A stretch of DNA of 55,333 nt from Clostridiales bacterium (GCA_012839095.1 DUOA01000089.1:1-55333); one strand, 5' to 3'; positions 7,461 to 17,176 are shown, numbered from the stretch's first letter. Numbers and translations are program-made. The notes: generated from the letters alone by a model not told the origin.

Positions 7461-8849
7461 GTGATTGGCATATACGATCAAAATGGACTGGATGTGCAGG
7501 AAATCGTATTTTTCGGGCTCTATGCCCTGCAGCACCGGGGGCAGGAAAGCGCAGGAATAGCTGTTACAGATGGTAATTCCATTTCATATCACAAAGGAAT
7601 GGGACTGGTGGCAGATGTCTTTGATGATCGGTCCATGTCCGAACTGGAAGGCGGAAAGGCTGCCATCGGACATGTCAGGTATACAACGAGCAGCGATGGG
7701 ATGTATGCCAATGCCCAGCCTCTTGTAACCAAATACAAAAAAGGCACCATGGCACTGGCTCATGACGGCAGACTGGTTAATGCGGATTCCCTCAGAAGGG
7801 AACTTGAGGAAACCGGCACCATTTTCCAGACCAGCCTGGATATAGAGGTTATAGCCAATCTTATAGCCAGAAATATTGACATGGGACTGGAGGAAGCCAT
7901 TAAGCATACTATGGGTATGATTCGGGGGGCTTATGCCCTTCTAATTATGACAGAAGAAAAATTGGTCGCCATGAGAGATCCTCTCGGCATACGTCCTCTT
8001 GCCCTTGGCAAACTGGAAGATTCCTTCGTTGTAGCCTCCGAAACCTGTTCATTTGACACTATCGGAGCGGAATACATTCGGGATGTAAAACCCGGTGAGA
8101 TTTTGGTGATTGATGCTAAGGGACTTAAGTCAATACAAACACCGGTTCCCCTGGAATCGGCATTATGTATTTTCGAGTTTGTCTACTATGCCCGCACCGA
8201 CAGCACAATCGACGGCATAAGTGTCTATATGGCAAGAAAGGAAGCCGGCGCCAGGCTGGCAGCCGAGCAGCCTGTGGAAGCTGATATGGTGATTGGAGTT
8301 CCCGATTCCGGCACAACTGCCGCCATCGGCTATGCAGAGGCAGCCGGCATTCCCTTCGGGGAAGGGTTTATAAAAAACCGATATGTGGGAAGAACTTTCA
8401 TACGTTCAAGTCAGCACATGCGGGAACAGGGAGTCAGAATAAAGCTGAATGCTCTCAGGCGTATGGTAAAAGGTAAACGAATTGTGGTTATCGATGATTC
8501 CATAGTCCGAGGAACTACCAGCAAAAAGATAGTGGAAATGCTGCGCCTGGCAGGAGCCAGGGAAGTGCACATGAGAATCAGTTCTCCGCCTGTCCGCTTC
8601 CCCTGCTATTATGGGCTGGATATCGATACTTCTGATCAGTTAATCGGCTATTCCCATGATGTGGATGATATATGCAAAATCATAGGGGCTGATTCGCTGG
8701 GATATCTGAGCCAGGAAGGGCTCATGAAAACATTGGAAGGCAGCGGATGCGGCTTCTGCCGCGGCTGTTTTGACGGAACATATCCGATTGAGGCAGCAGG
8801 AGACAGCCTGGAAAAAGGCGATAAGGAAAAGAAAAACCGGAAGGATTGA
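7461..8849 (+). CDS. purF: Amidophosphoribosyltransferase with missing N-terminal cysteine
   Basis: PurF makes phosphoribosylamine from PRPP and glutamine, the first committed step of purine synthesis. The 462 visible residues are otherwise normal: glutaminase motifs GLYALQHRGQES and GHVRYTTSS, the PRPP loop VVIDDSIVRGTT near residue 342, and cysteines near 237, 383 and in GCGFCRGC near 435 that fit the Bacillus-type 4Fe-4S ligands. The first usable in-frame start is GTG 7461, 7-8 bases after GAGGA, giving M-I-G-I-Y. The family begins C-G-V-(F/I)-G-I-Y, with the cysteine as nucleophile; here it is not encoded, because TGA at 7455 blocks the frame. The product is predicted to lack glutamine-dependent activity unless the sequence is in error. 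Confidence 0.9.
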   Translation: MIGIYDQNGLDVQEIVFFGLYALQHRGQESAGIAVTDGNSISYHKGMGLVADVFDDRSMSELEGGKAAIGHVRYTTSSDGMYANAQPLVTKYKKGTMALAHDGRLVNADSLRRELEETGTIFQTSLDIEVIANLIARNIDMGLEEAIKHTMGMIRGAYALLIMTEEKLVAMRDPLGIRPLALGKLEDSFVVASETCSFDTIGAEYIRDVKPGEILVIDAKGLKSIQTPVPLESALCIFEFVYYARTDSTIDGISVYMARKEAGARLAAEQPVEADMVIGVPDSGTTAAIGYAEAAGIPFGEGFIKNRYVGRTFIRSSQHMREQGVRIKLNALRRMVKGKRIVVIDDSIVRGTTSKKIVEMLRLAGAREVHMRISSPPVRFPCYYGLDIDTSDQLIGYSHDVDDICKIIGADSLGYLSQEGLMKTLEGSGCGFCRGCFDGTYPIEAAGDSLEKGDKEKKNRKD

Positions 8850-8855
8850 TAAGGT

Positions 8856-9881
8856 ATGGGAATCAACTACAGGGATGCCGGGGTGGACGTGGAGGCAGGT
8901 TATGAAGCAGTCAGGCTGATGAAGCAATATGTTAACAAAACCCATACACCTAATGTAATTGGAGGTCTGGGCGGATTTGGAGGAATGTTTCAGCTTGATA
9001 CCTCCGGAGTGGAGGAACCGGTTTTGGTAGCAGCCACCGATGGAGTAGGCACCAAGCTTAAGATAGCCTTCCTCCTTGATCGCCACGATACCATAGGCAT
9101 TGACTGCGTGGCTATGTGCGTCAATGACTTAATATGTCAGGGAGCCAGGCCTCTTTTCTTTCTGGATTACATTGCGACAGGCAAGCTGTTGCCAGAGCAG
9201 GCTGCCTTGATTGTAAAGGGTGTAGCTGAAGGATGTCTGCAGAGCGGCTGCGCTCTGATTGGAGGAGAAACAGCCGAAATGCCCGGTTTTTACCAGGCAG
9301 GTGAGTATGATGTAGCAGGCTTTGCCGTAGGGTTGGCCGACCGGAAAAAGCTGATAGACGGTTCAAAAATAGAAGCCGGAGACTCATTGATTGGCCTTGC
9401 ATCCAGCGGAGTGCACAGTAATGGATTTTCATTGGTCAGAAAGCTGCTGGCAGAGGAAAACAACCGCCTTTCGGAATATGATGAACGGCTGGGCAGCACC
9501 ATAGGAGAAGCGCTGCTCACCCCTACGCGGATATATGTCAAGGGAATACTGGAGCTTCTAAAGCATTTCACCATTAAGGGACTGTCCCATATTACCGGCG
9601 GAGGGTTTATAGAAAACATTCCAAGAATGCTTCCCGCGGGGCTGTCTGCCGAGCTGGACAGGGGCAGCTGGCCGGTGCTTCCTGTTTTTTCATTGCTTCA
9701 GGAAGCAGGGCAGATTGCAGAAATGAATATGTTCAATACCTTTAATATGGGCATAGGTATGGTGCTGGCCTGTGAACCGGCTCAGGAAGAGGACATCATC
9801 GCCGGCCTGAAGGAATCCGGCTATCCGGCTTACCCCATTGGCAGAGTTAAAGAAGGTCAGGAAGGCATGGTGTTGATATGA
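8856..9881 (+). CDS. purM: Phosphoribosylformylglycinamidine cyclo-ligase
   Basis: PurM (AIR synthetase) closes the imidazole ring of FGAM using ATP. The 341 residues match the family length. Motifs seen are the N-terminal [25 protein letters not shown] near residue 31, [13 protein letters not shown] near 54 for ATP binding, [10 protein letters not shown] near 88, [11 protein letters not shown] near 138 and [13 protein letters not shown] near 245. It starts 6 bases after the purF stop with AAGG nearby and overlaps purN by an ATGA junction, indicating tight translational coupling. Confidence 0.97.
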   Translation: MGINYRDAGVDVEAGYEAVRLMKQYVNKTHTPNVIGGLGGFGGMFQLDTSGVEEPVLVAATDGVGTKLKIAFLLDRHDTIGIDCVAMCVNDLICQGARPLFFLDYIATGKLLPEQAALIVKGVAEGCLQSGCALIGGETAEMPGFYQAGEYDVAGFAVGLADRKKLIDGSKIEAGDSLIGLASSGVHSNGFSLVRKLLAEENNRLSEYDERLGSTIGEALLTPTRIYVKGILELLKHFTIKGLSHITGGGFIENIPRMLPAGLSAELDRGSWPVLPVFSLLQEAGQIAEMNMFNTFNMGIGMVLACEPAQEEDIIAGLKESGYPAYPIGRVKEGQEGMVLI

Positions 9882-10510
9882 AGGGCATCGGGGTACTGAT
9901 ATCCGGGGGAGGCACCAATCTGCAGGCGGTCATGGATGCCGTAGATCAGGGCAGCATACCTGCCGGGATAAACCTGGTACTTTCAGACAGGCCTGGAGCA
10001 TATGGTCTGATCCGGGCCCGGAAAAGAGGGATACCGGCATACTGCATTAACAGAAAACATTTTAAAGACTCCGGCGCCTTTAACAGAGCCCTGCTAAAAA
10101 AGCTGAAGGAATACCAAGTGGACTATATAGTTCTGGCCGGTTACCTCAGTATTTTGTCTCCTGAGCTGGTTGAGGCCTATCGAAATAAAATCATCAATGT
10201 TCATCCTTCTTTGATACCGGCTTTCTGCGGCATGGGCCGTTACGGAGACAAAGTACATAAGGCCGTTTTGGAGTATGGCGTGAAGATAACAGGAGCAACG
10301 GTTCATTTTGTTGATGAAGGGGCGGATACCGGGCCTATAATATTTCAAAAGCATGTGGAGGTACTGCCCGATGATACGGTTGAGACCCTGTCAAAGCGGG
10401 TGCTGGATGCAGAGCACGAGCTTCTGCCCAGGGCTGTCGCATTGCTGGTTCAGGACAGAATCAGGGTATGCGGGAGAAAAGTAATAATTGAGGAGAGAGG
10501 TTCGAAATGA
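9878..10510 (+). CDS. purN: Phosphoribosylglycinamide formyltransferase (PurN)
   Basis: PurN transfers formyl from 10-formyltetrahydrofolate to glycinamide ribonucleotide. The 210-residue protein shows [14 protein letters not shown] at the start for substrate phosphate binding, [13 protein letters not shown] near residue 88, and [17 protein letters not shown] near 106, which contains the catalytic asparagine and histidine; the catalytic aspartate is in [10 protein letters not shown] near 148. The AFCGMG-YG loop is typical of the clostridial subgroup. It is joined to purM and to purH by ATGA overlaps on both sides. Confidence 0.96.
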   Translation: MKGIGVLISGGGTNLQAVMDAVDQGSIPAGINLVLSDRPGAYGLIRARKRGIPAYCINRKHFKDSGAFNRALLKKLKEYQVDYIVLAGYLSILSPELVEAYRNKIINVHPSLIPAFCGMGRYGDKVHKAVLEYGVKITGATVHFVDEGADTGPIIFQKHVEVLPDDTVETLSKRVLDAEHELLPRAVALLVQDRIRVCGRKVIIEERGSK

Positions 10511-12051
10511 AAAAACGTGCATTGATCAGTGTTTCAGACAAATCGGGAATCGTGGAACTGGCAAGGGAACTGGAGCAGCTTTCCTTTGAGATTCTCTCCA
10601 CCGGGGGGACGGCTGAAGCCTTAAGCAAGGCGGGGATTTCCGTTATAAATGTCAGTGACATAACAGGTTTTCCCGAGTGTCTGGATGGCCGGGTAAAAAC
10701 ACTGCATCCTAATATTCATGCGGGTATCCTTGCCATAAGGAATAATCAGGAGCATATGGAGCAATTAAAAGAGCTTCAGATAGACACCATTGACCTGGTT
10801 GTAATCAACCTGTATCCCTTTCGTCAGACTATTCTAAAGAAGCAGGCAACACTGGCAGATGCCATAGAGAACATCGATATCGGGGGGCCTGCCATGCTAC
10901 GGGCGGCGGCCAAGAACTATCAGGATGTGGCAGTGGTAGTGGATCCTGCAGATTATTCCATTGTTCTTAACGAACTCAGAGAGGGTGGAATCAAACAGGA
11001 AACCAGCTTGTATCTGGCTGCCAAAGTATTTGAGCTGACTGCCCACTATGATGCACTTATTGCCCAATACCTGAGAGAGCAATCCGCCTCCGGATCTTTT
11101 CCCAAATTGCTGACCCTGACCTTTGAAAAGCATCAGGAAATGCGGTATGGGGAAAACCCGCATCAAGAGGCGGTGTTTTACAGGGAAATACGTCCTGTGG
11201 CAGGCAGCCTGCCAACAGCGCATCAGCTGCATGGAAAGGAACTGTCATTCAACAATATCAACGATACCAATGGAGCCCTGGACCTTTTAAAGGAGTTTGA
11301 CAGGCCGACGGTTGTTGCGGTAAAGCATGCAAATCCCTGCGGAGTGGGTACGGCTGACAGCATTTCGGAGGCATACAAAAAAGCCTATGAGTCGGATCCG
11401 GTTTCTATCTTCGGAGGCATAGTGGCAGCCAACCGGGAAATTGATGAGGATACTGCCCGGGAAATCAACAAGATATTTGTAGAAATCGTAGTTGCTCCCG
11501 GTTATACGGAAAAGGCACTTGAGATCCTTAAAGAAAAAAAGAATATACGTATTCTGGCTTTGAAGGATATTCTGGCTCCTCTGCCGGATAATGCATGGGA
11601 TATGAAGAAGGTGGCAGGCGGACTGCTGGTGCAGGAGCCGGACAGGAAGCTCCTGCCTGATGATGAGCACTGGAAGGTTGTTACAGACAGGCAGCCGACG
11701 GAAAGGGAGCTGGAGGATGCCTTGTTTGCCTGGAAGATTGTCAAGCATACCAAATCCAATGGAATTGCCATAGCAAAGGACAAGCAGTCGCTGGGAATCG
11801 GACCGGGACAGGTCAATCGAATCTGGGCAGTGGAACAGGCAGTTGAGCGCAGCGGAGATAAGGTGAAAGGAGCTGCCCTGGCTTCAGATGCCTTCTTCCC
11901 CTTTGATGATTGCGTGGAGGCGGCAGCTAAGGCCGGTATCTCCGTTATCATTCAGCCGGGCGGGTCTGTCAGGGATCAATTGTCCATTGATGCCTGCAAT
12001 CGCCATGGCATCGCTATGATATTTACCGGAATGAGACATTTCAAGCATTGA
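10507..12051 (+). CDS. purH: Bifunctional AICAR transformylase / IMP cyclohydrolase
   Basis: PurH catalyses the last two steps to IMP. The 514-residue protein has the cyclohydrolase domain first ([39 protein letters not shown] and [16 protein letters not shown]) and the transformylase domain after about residue 200, with [10 protein letters not shown], the catalytic [10 protein letters not shown] near 272, and the C-terminal SDAFFPFDD and [16 protein letters not shown]. Length and motif order are standard. The ATG overlaps the purN stop as ATGA. The C-terminal sequence ends exactly as in family members, so the protein is complete. Confidence 0.97.
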   Translation: MKKRALISVSDKSGIVELARELEQLSFEILSTGGTAEALSKAGISVINVSDITGFPECLDGRVKTLHPNIHAGILAIRNNQEHMEQLKELQIDTIDLVVINLYPFRQTILKKQATLADAIENIDIGGPAMLRAAAKNYQDVAVVVDPADYSIVLNELREGGIKQETSLYLAAKVFELTAHYDALIAQYLREQSASGSFPKLLTLTFEKHQEMRYGENPHQEAVFYREIRPVAGSLPTAHQLHGKELSFNNINDTNGALDLLKEFDRPTVVAVKHANPCGVGTADSISEAYKKAYESDPVSIFGGIVAANREIDEDTAREINKIFVEIVVAPGYTEKALEILKEKKNIRILALKDILAPLPDNAWDMKKVAGGLLVQEPDRKLLPDDEHWKVVTDRQPTERELEDALFAWKIVKHTKSNGIAIAKDKQSLGIGPGQVNRIWAVEQAVERSGDKVKGAALASDAFFPFDDCVEAAAKAGISVIIQPGGSVRDQLSIDACNRHGIAMIFTGMRHFKH

Positions 12052-12107
12052 TTTAGAAAAGAGTCGGAACTTAATCCGGCGGGAGAGAAAATGAGGTAAG
12101 TGTTCAT

Positions 12108-13370
12108 ATGAAGATACTGGTTGTCGGCGGAGGGGGCAGAGAGCATGCCATAGTCTGGAAACTGAGTCAAAGCCCCCGTGTAAGCAGAATATATTGTGCT
12201 CCCGGAAATGGCGGAATTGCCTCTATGGCAGAATGCATCGAAATTGAGGCAACGGATTTGGACGGGATAACTGTTTTTGCCAGGGAGAAAGAGATAGATC
12301 TTACGGTTGTGGCTCCTGATGATCCCTTGGCCATGGGCATGGTGGACAAGCTGGAAGCAAACGGACTGCGCGCATTCGGCCCGCGAAAGGCTGCTGCCAG
12401 GCTTGAGTCCAGCAAGGTCTATGCCAAGGAGTTTATGAAAAAGTATGGAATTCCTACAGCTGAATATCAGGCCTTTGAAAGCTATGAGGATGCTCTTTCC
12501 TATCTGAAACAGGCTGATTTTCCTGTGGTAGTCAAAGCCGACGGACTTGCCCTGGGTAAGGGTGTCATTATTGCTTCCTCGAGGGAAGAAGCTGAAAACG
12601 CCTTAAGAGAGATGCTGCTGGAGGGCAGATTCGGGGACGCGGGGAAAAGGATCTTGATTGAAGAATTTATTACCGGCCCCGAGGTTTCCATTCTGGCTTT
12701 CACAGATGGCCGGACCGCCATACCAATGGTCAGCTCCCAGGATCACAAGAGAGTATATGATGGCGATAAAGGGCCGAATACGGGAGGTATGGGTGCTTTC
12801 TCTCCCAGTCCCTTTTATACGGCTGATATTGCAAAGTATGTGGAAAAAAACATAATTGAACCTACAATAAGGGGAATGGGTGAGGAAGGAAGTCCTTTCA
12901 AGGGTGTACTGTACTTCGGACTGATGCTGACAAGTGACGGTCCCAAGGTTTTGGAATACAATGCAAGGTTTGGAGATCCTGAGACCCAGGCGGTATTGCC
13001 CAGACTCAAATCCGATTTGCTGGAAATCATGGAGGCAGTTATCGATGAACGACTGGATCAGATGCAAATTGATTGGGATGACAGGGCTGCAGCCTGTGTT
13101 GTTCTGGCTTCCGGCGGATATCCGGGCTCTTATGATAAGGGAATCCCCATCGAGATAGGAGAGGTAACTGATTGTCTGCTGTTTCACGCCGGAACCGCTC
13201 AAGGGCTCCATGGACTGGTAACCAATGGAGGGCGTGTCCTGGGTGTAACGGCCTTGGGGAAGGATCTGGAGCAGTGTATCCGGAAGGTATACGGAAGTAT
13301 TAACCGCATTTATTTTAAGGGAATGCATTACCGAAGGGATATCGGCAGGATAAAAGAAAGGGAGCAATAG
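12108..13370 (+). CDS. purD: Phosphoribosylamine-glycine ligase
   Basis: PurD joins phosphoribosylamine to glycine with ATP. It is a 420-residue ATP-grasp enzyme: N-terminal VVGGGGREHAIVWKL binds substrate phosphate, CAPGNGGIA follows, then VVKADGLALGKGV near residue 140 and GPNTGGMGAFSP near 220, with EYNARFGDPETQ near 280. ATG 12108 is the only sensible start; the Shine-Dalgarno TGAGGT is rather far, about 12 bases away. A 56-base gap separates it from purH. It is the last gene of the operon; purC, purL, purB and purK are absent, so the set here is partial. Confidence 0.97.
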   Translation: MKILVVGGGGREHAIVWKLSQSPRVSRIYCAPGNGGIASMAECIEIEATDLDGITVFAREKEIDLTVVAPDDPLAMGMVDKLEANGLRAFGPRKAAARLESSKVYAKEFMKKYGIPTAEYQAFESYEDALSYLKQADFPVVVKADGLALGKGVIIASSREEAENALREMLLEGRFGDAGKRILIEEFITGPEVSILAFTDGRTAIPMVSSQDHKRVYDGDKGPNTGGMGAFSPSPFYTADIAKYVEKNIIEPTIRGMGEEGSPFKGVLYFGLMLTSDGPKVLEYNARFGDPETQAVLPRLKSDLLEIMEAVIDERLDQMQIDWDDRAAACVVLASGGYPGSYDKGIPIEIGEVTDCLLFHAGTAQGLHGLVTNGGRVLGVTALGKDLEQCIRKVYGSINRIYFKGMHYRRDIGRIKEREQ

Positions 13371-13375
13371 CTCCC
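13360..13375 (+). terminator. Weak hairpin across the purD stop codon
   Basis: GGGAGC (13360-13365) and GCTCCC (13370-13375) form a 6-bp stem with a 4-base loop at the purD stop. No T tract follows, so termination would be inefficient or factor dependent. Confidence 0.3.
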
Positions 13376-13378
13376 CGG

Positions 13379-13582
13379 TTATATGTGATCCCGGAATTCA
13401 TTGATATCAATTTGCGGATAATCATCAAAGTCATCAATGGAAAAGCTGTCATGGTCCTCAGGTGACAGAGCATTGATGCCGTGGGAAATCTCCGGGGGAA
13501 AGATGGACATATCCAGTGCTCCGTCTATGACCAGAAAATCCTTATTATGGAGTTTGGGTATTTCAGGCCGTATATCTGCCAC
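13379..13582 (-). CDS. Small acidic protein of unknown function
   Basis: A 67-residue minus-strand frame with gene-like composition: many Asp, Glu, Ile and Pro, for example FSIDDFDDYPQIDINEF near the end. No family is recognised. An excellent AAGGAGG sits at its 5' end, but the only recognised in-frame start, GTG 13582, overlaps the last G of that Shine-Dalgarno. ATA at codon 4 is 8 bases from it, and the next ATG is at codon 24. The frame is convergent to purD, whose stop is 8 bases away. It may be a real small gene with a non-standard start or one with a mutated start. The overlapping plus-strand frame 13437-13622 lacks a comparable ribosome site. Confidence 0.45.
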   Translation of the reverse strand: MADIRPEIPKLHNKDFLVIDGALDMSIFPPEISHGINALSPEDHDSFSIDDFDDYPQIDINEFRDHI

Positions 13583-13767
13583 CTCCTTATCCCTCGAACA
13601 TACCGGTGATGCATATATCTAATTGTATTCATACACGATATTAGTTTGGCATTTTCAAGGGTCTTTATGCACTGCTCCATTATATCCCGAAAAATGCAAT
13701 TATCGGATCAATTTAATGACGGAACAGGAGCATGCAGCATTAGTAAACAGGACAGGAGCAGAAACAA

Positions 13768-14298
13768 ATGAGGAAAGGTTATATTCAGGTCTACACCGGT
13801 GACGGAAAGGGCAAAACAACTGCAGCTCTGGGGCTGGGACTGCGGGCAGTCGGCCATGGGCTCAAGGTCATCCTGATTCAATTTATGAAGGGTATGCACA
13901 CCGGCGAGCTGGAGTCCATAAAAAGACTTGACCCGGAATTCCGCATACTTAGGTTTGGCGAAACCAGGAAGTTTGTCTTTTTGATGAGTGATTCCGAAAG
14001 ACAGGGCTTAGCCCTCAAAATACAGGAGGAAATAAAAATACTGCATGATATCCTGCAAAACAAGAGCTGCGATATTTTGATACTGGATGAAATATTGGGC
14101 TGCATACAGGCAGGATTGGTATCGGTAGAGGATTTACTGGACATAATAGATCACAAGCCTGATGAGATGGAACTGGTTCTGACTGGACGGGGGCTTCCGG
14201 AGGAAATAGCCGAAAGGGCTGATCTGATTACGGAAATGAAGGCAGTCAGGCATTATATGGACGCCGGTGTTCAGGCAAGAATCGGTATTGAAAAATAG
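13768..14298 (+). CDS. cobO: Cob(I)yrinic acid a,c-diamide adenosyltransferase (CobA/BtuR type)
   Basis: This 176-residue P-loop protein matches the BtuR/CobO/CobP family, which attaches the adenosyl group of ATP to reduced corrinoids, making the coenzyme B12 ligand. The phosphate-binding loop GDGKGKTTAALGLGLRAVGHG lies at residues 11-31 and is followed by VILIQFMKG, DILILDEILGCIQAGLV near 106 and LVLTGRGLPEEIAERADLITEM near 141. The family length is about 170-200. It stands alone between purD and the dap operon. No cobalamin riboswitch or other cob genes are visible, so it may serve salvage. Confidence 0.93.
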   Translation: MRKGYIQVYTGDGKGKTTAALGLGLRAVGHGLKVILIQFMKGMHTGELESIKRLDPEFRILRFGETRKFVFLMSDSERQGLALKIQEEIKILHDILQNKSCDILILDEILGCIQAGLVSVEDLLDIIDHKPDEMELVLTGRGLPEEIAERADLITEMKAVRHYMDAGVQARIGIEK

Positions 14299-14325
14299 GT
14301 GCAGCCTGTTGATTCAAAAAACAAA

Positions 14326-14367
14326 GCCTTTATCTGATGTATGCCCCATCGGATAAAGGCCTTTTCT
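14326..14367 (+). terminator. Rho-independent terminator after the adenosyltransferase gene
   Basis: GCCTTTATCTGATG (14326-14339) pairs with CATCGGATAAAGGC (14347-14360) with one T-G pair, followed by CTTTTCTG. Confidence 0.85.
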
Positions 14368-14452
14368 GTTTATGTGTAATTGTGCTCGCGGCTTCTTGCT
14401 CATTCATTTGCTCGTCAGCCCGGAAATCTCTCTGCCGGCTGATATTATGGTT

Positions 14453-15214
14453 TCATCGTCCCGCCAGCACATCGGACATGGTATAGAGCCCTGCTGTCTT
14501 ACCGGCCATATATTTTACTGCTTCCATAGCTCCAAGGGCAAAGAGTTTCCTTGAATGAGCGGTATGGGTGATCTCAATTATTTCATCCTGACCTGCAAAG
14601 ATTACACTGTGCTCTCCTGCTATGGTGCCTCCACGGATGGCATGAATCCCAATTTCGTTTTTGGATCGCCTGTTGTTTTTGGAATGCCTTCCATAAGTAA
14701 AATTCTTGGCAGGCTGCAATACTTCATTCAGGGCATCTGCCAAAGCGTAAGCTGTACCGCTGGGTGCATCTATTTTCTGGTTATGGTGTTTTTCCACAAT
14801 TTCAATGTCAAACCTGTCTCCCAGCACCAGGGCGGCTTTTTTTATAAGCTCGTACATCAGATTGATGCCAAGTGACATGTTAGCAGCCCGTAAAACAGCT
14901 GTCTTTTGAGAAAGTCTCTCTATCATATTCAGGTCTTCTGGCGACAGTCCGGTGGTGGCTATCACCAGCGGAAGAGAGGTTTTTTCAGCGTATTCCATAA
15001 GCGGAGGCAGGGCGTCGGGAACCGAAAAGTCTAAAATCACATCCGCTTCCTCCTGAATCAGGGTAAGCTGATCATATACCGGAAAAGAATTTACCCTTGA
15101 CTCGGGATATCGATCCACACCTGCCGCTATTTCAATCTCCTCCTGCTCTGCAAGGGCAGATACCACAGCCTGGCCCATTTTCCCGTTGCAGCCATGCAGA
15201 ATAAGTTTTATCAT
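14453..15214 (-). CDS. dapB: 4-hydroxy-tetrahydrodipicolinate reductase
   Basis: DapB reduces hydroxy-tetrahydrodipicolinate with NAD(P)H on the way to diaminopimelate and lysine. The 253 residues show the nucleotide-binding GCNGKMGQAV at 7-16, DFSVPDAL near 76, ATTGLSPED near 99 and the substrate/catalytic motif EKHHNQKIDAPSGTA near 148. I start at ATG 15214 (MIKLILHG), about 12 bases after GGAG; the longer frame from TTG 15232 lacks a ribosome site. It is the third gene of asd-dapA-dapB, 53 bases after dapA, under the lysine riboswitch. Confidence 0.95.
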   Translation of the reverse strand: MIKLILHGCNGKMGQAVVSALAEQEEIEIAAGVDRYPESRVNSFPVYDQLTLIQEEADVILDFSVPDALPPLMEYAEKTSLPLVIATTGLSPEDLNMIERLSQKTAVLRAANMSLGINLMYELIKKAALVLGDRFDIEIVEKHHNQKIDAPSGTAYALADALNEVLQPAKNFTYGRHSKNNRRSKNEIGIHAIRGGTIAGEHSVIFAGQDEIIEITHTAHSRKLFALGAMEAVKYMAGKTAGLYTMSDVLAGR

Positions 15215-15267
15215 CAGTGGATTACACTCCAATCTTATTAATTTTTTGAAAAGGGAGACCTTATTTT

Positions 15268-16149
15268 TTACGCTATTAATCCATACTCCTTCATAGCCTT
15301 CTTCAGCAAGGCAAGATTGGTGTCTCCCATATCTGCCAGAGGGAGACGCAAGGGTCCCATATTAAAGCCCATAAGATTCATGGCGGTTTTAACCGGTATG
15401 GGATTAACCTCGCAGAAGAGAGCATCGATCAGAGGAAGCAGTTTTAGTTGAAGTTCCAGGCTCCTCTGTATGTTTCCTTTAAGGAACTCTTCCACCATAA
15501 GATGGGTGTCGGCAGGGGCAACATTGGCCACGACAGAAATAACCCCTTTTCCGCCCGATGCAAGCAGAGGTACAACCATATCGTCATTACCGGAGTAAAT
15601 ATCCAGAACATCTCCGCAGGTTCTGAATATCTCCAATACCTGTGCAATGTTCCCGCTGGCTTCCTTGACAGCACGGACGTTTTTCAGTTTTGCCAACTCC
15701 CGCAGTATTTTGGGTGTAATATTAACATTGGTTCGGCTGGGCACGTTGTAAACAATAATGGGTAAGCTTACCGCTTCGGAGATTGCACGAAAATGCGCCA
15801 GTATACCTTTCACATTACCTTTGTTGTAATAGGGATTCACGGCCAGCAGACCGTCTGCCCCCAGCTCTTCCGCTTCAATTGCAGCCCGCACCACCTCTGC
15901 GGTATTGTTTCCTCCGATTCCGGCAATAACCGGCAGTCTGCCGCCTGATTTTTCCACGGTGAACCGGATTACATCTCTTTTTTCCTGCTGTGTCATTGTT
16001 GAAGGTTCTCCTGTTGTACCGCAGGCCAGCAGAGCATCAGTGCCCTGCTCTATCTGAAAGTCAATGGATTTATCAAAGGCATCAAAGTTTACTCCCCTTT
16101 CTGTAAAAGGGGTTACCAAGGCAACACAGGAACCGGTAAAAAGACTCAT
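15268..16149 (-). CDS. dapA: 4-hydroxy-tetrahydrodipicolinate synthase
   Basis: DapA condenses pyruvate with aspartate semialdehyde. The 293-residue TIM-barrel protein has ALVTPF near residue 11, the GTTGEPSTMT loop near 43, the tyrosine of VYNVPSRT near 134 and the Schiff-base lysine of AVKEASGN near 161, and SGNDDMVVPLL near 185. ATG 16149 is chosen because AGGTAGGTG lies 8-9 bases upstream; ten more in-frame residues upstream overlap asd and are unlikely. It follows asd by 19 bases. Confidence 0.96.
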   Translation of the reverse strand: MSLFTGSCVALVTPFTERGVNFDAFDKSIDFQIEQGTDALLACGTTGEPSTMTQQEKRDVIRFTVEKSGGRLPVIAGIGGNNTAEVVRAAIEAEELGADGLLAVNPYYNKGNVKGILAHFRAISEAVSLPIIVYNVPSRTNVNITPKILRELAKLKNVRAVKEASGNIAQVLEIFRTCGDVLDIYSGNDDMVVPLLASGGKGVISVVANVAPADTHLMVEEFLKGNIQRSLELQLKLLPLIDALFCEVNPIPVKTAMNLMGFNMGPLRLPLADMGDTNLALLKKAMKEYGLIA

Positions 16150-16168
16150 AAGACTGTCACCTACCTTT

Positions 16169-17176
16169 CTACTTATCATTCTCCCAATTGGAAATCAAAA
16201 GCTCAGCGATCTGCACTGTATTGGTGGCTGCGCCTTTTCTGATATTATCCGCCACCACCCAAAGGTTTACACCGCTGTCTACGCTTTCATCACGCCTAAT
16301 CCTGCCTACAAAGACCTCGTCCTTGTCCTGAGCTTCAATGGGCATGGGATAACGGTTGCCGGCAGGATCATCCACCAATGCTATTCCCGGTGCTTCCGCC
16401 AATACCCTTTTCAGTTCAGCCAGATCAAAGTCTTCCTTCAGCTCCACATTAATGGATTCACTGTGCCCATGGAAAACCGGCACCCGGACTGTTGTAGCTG
16501 TAATTCTCAATGTCGGATCTCCCAGGATCTTTTTAGTTTCATCGATCATTTTAACTTCTTCTTTGGTGTATCCGTTTTCCAAAAAATCATCAATATGAGG
16601 CAGGCAGTTGCCGAATATGGGATAGGGGAATTTCTCCGGAGCTTGCCCCTGTATGCCTCTTTCCAGATCCGAGTATCCCCTCATTCCCGCACCGGATACT
16701 GCCTGGTAAGTGGAATATACAATTCTTTTAATCCCATAGCGATCATACAGAGGTTTCAGGGCTACCACCGCCTGAATGGTGGAGCAATTGGGATTGGAGA
16801 TAATTCCCTTGTGCTTTTCAATATCCTGGGGATTGACTTCCGGCACTATCAAAGGAACATCAGGATTCATTCTCCAGGCACTGCTGTTATCAATTACTAC
16901 AATTCCTCTGGCAGCAGCAATGGGAGCATACTTCCGGCTGACTTCGCCTCCTGCTGAGAACAAAGCAATATGAATATCCCTACCGTCAAAACAGCTTTCA
17001 TTAAGCTCTTCCACTGTATATTCCCTGTTCATGAAGGTAACCTTTTTTCCGGCGGAGCGTGCGGAAGCAAACAAAATATAGTTTTCCGCCGGCAGCTGTC
17101 TTTCCTCCAGCACCTGCAGAAATTTCTGGCCTACCATTCCGGTAGCTCCTACAATGGCAATATTGTACTTTTTCAA
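16169..17176 (-). CDS. asd: Aspartate-semialdehyde dehydrogenase
   Basis: Asd reduces aspartyl phosphate to aspartate semialdehyde with NADPH. The 335-residue protein begins MKKYNIAIVGATGMVGQKF, with the dinucleotide-binding glycines, and carries SNPNCSTIQ near residue 130 with the active-site cysteine and VPVFHGHSESINVEL near 230 with the substrate histidine. The start is TTG 17176: a perfect AGGAGG lies 7 bases upstream on the minus strand, whereas the longer frame from 17218 has none. It is the first gene of asd-dapA-dapB and lies below the lysine riboswitch. Confidence 0.96.
   Translation of the reverse strand: MKKYNIAIVGATGMVGQKFLQVLEERQLPAENYILFASARSAGKKVTFMNREYTVEELNESCFDGRDIHIALFSAGGEVSRKYAPIAAARGIVVIDNSSAWRMNPDVPLIVPEVNPQDIEKHKGIISNPNCSTIQAVVALKPLYDRYGIKRIVYSTYQAVSGAGMRGYSDLERGIQGQAPEKFPYPIFGNCLPHIDDFLENGYTKEEVKMIDETKKILGDPTLRITATTVRVPVFHGHSESINVELKEDFDLAELKRVLAEAPGIALVDDPAGNRYPMPIEAQDKDEVFVGRIRRDESVDSGVNLWVVADNIRKGAATNTVQIAELLISNWENDK

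Noticed and set aside
7449-7463. TGA at the PurF cysteine position read as selenocysteine (E-E-U-A-V-I-G)
   Set aside because: The frame upstream (7413-7454) has no ATG, GTG or TTG start, and I see no convincing stem-loop just after the TGA. A deletion or sequence error is simpler.
12603-13367. 254-codon minus-strand frame opposite purD
   Set aside because: Shadow of purD.
16064-16957. 297-codon plus-strand frame opposite dapA and asd
   Set aside because: Shadow of two certain genes, without recognisable protein features.
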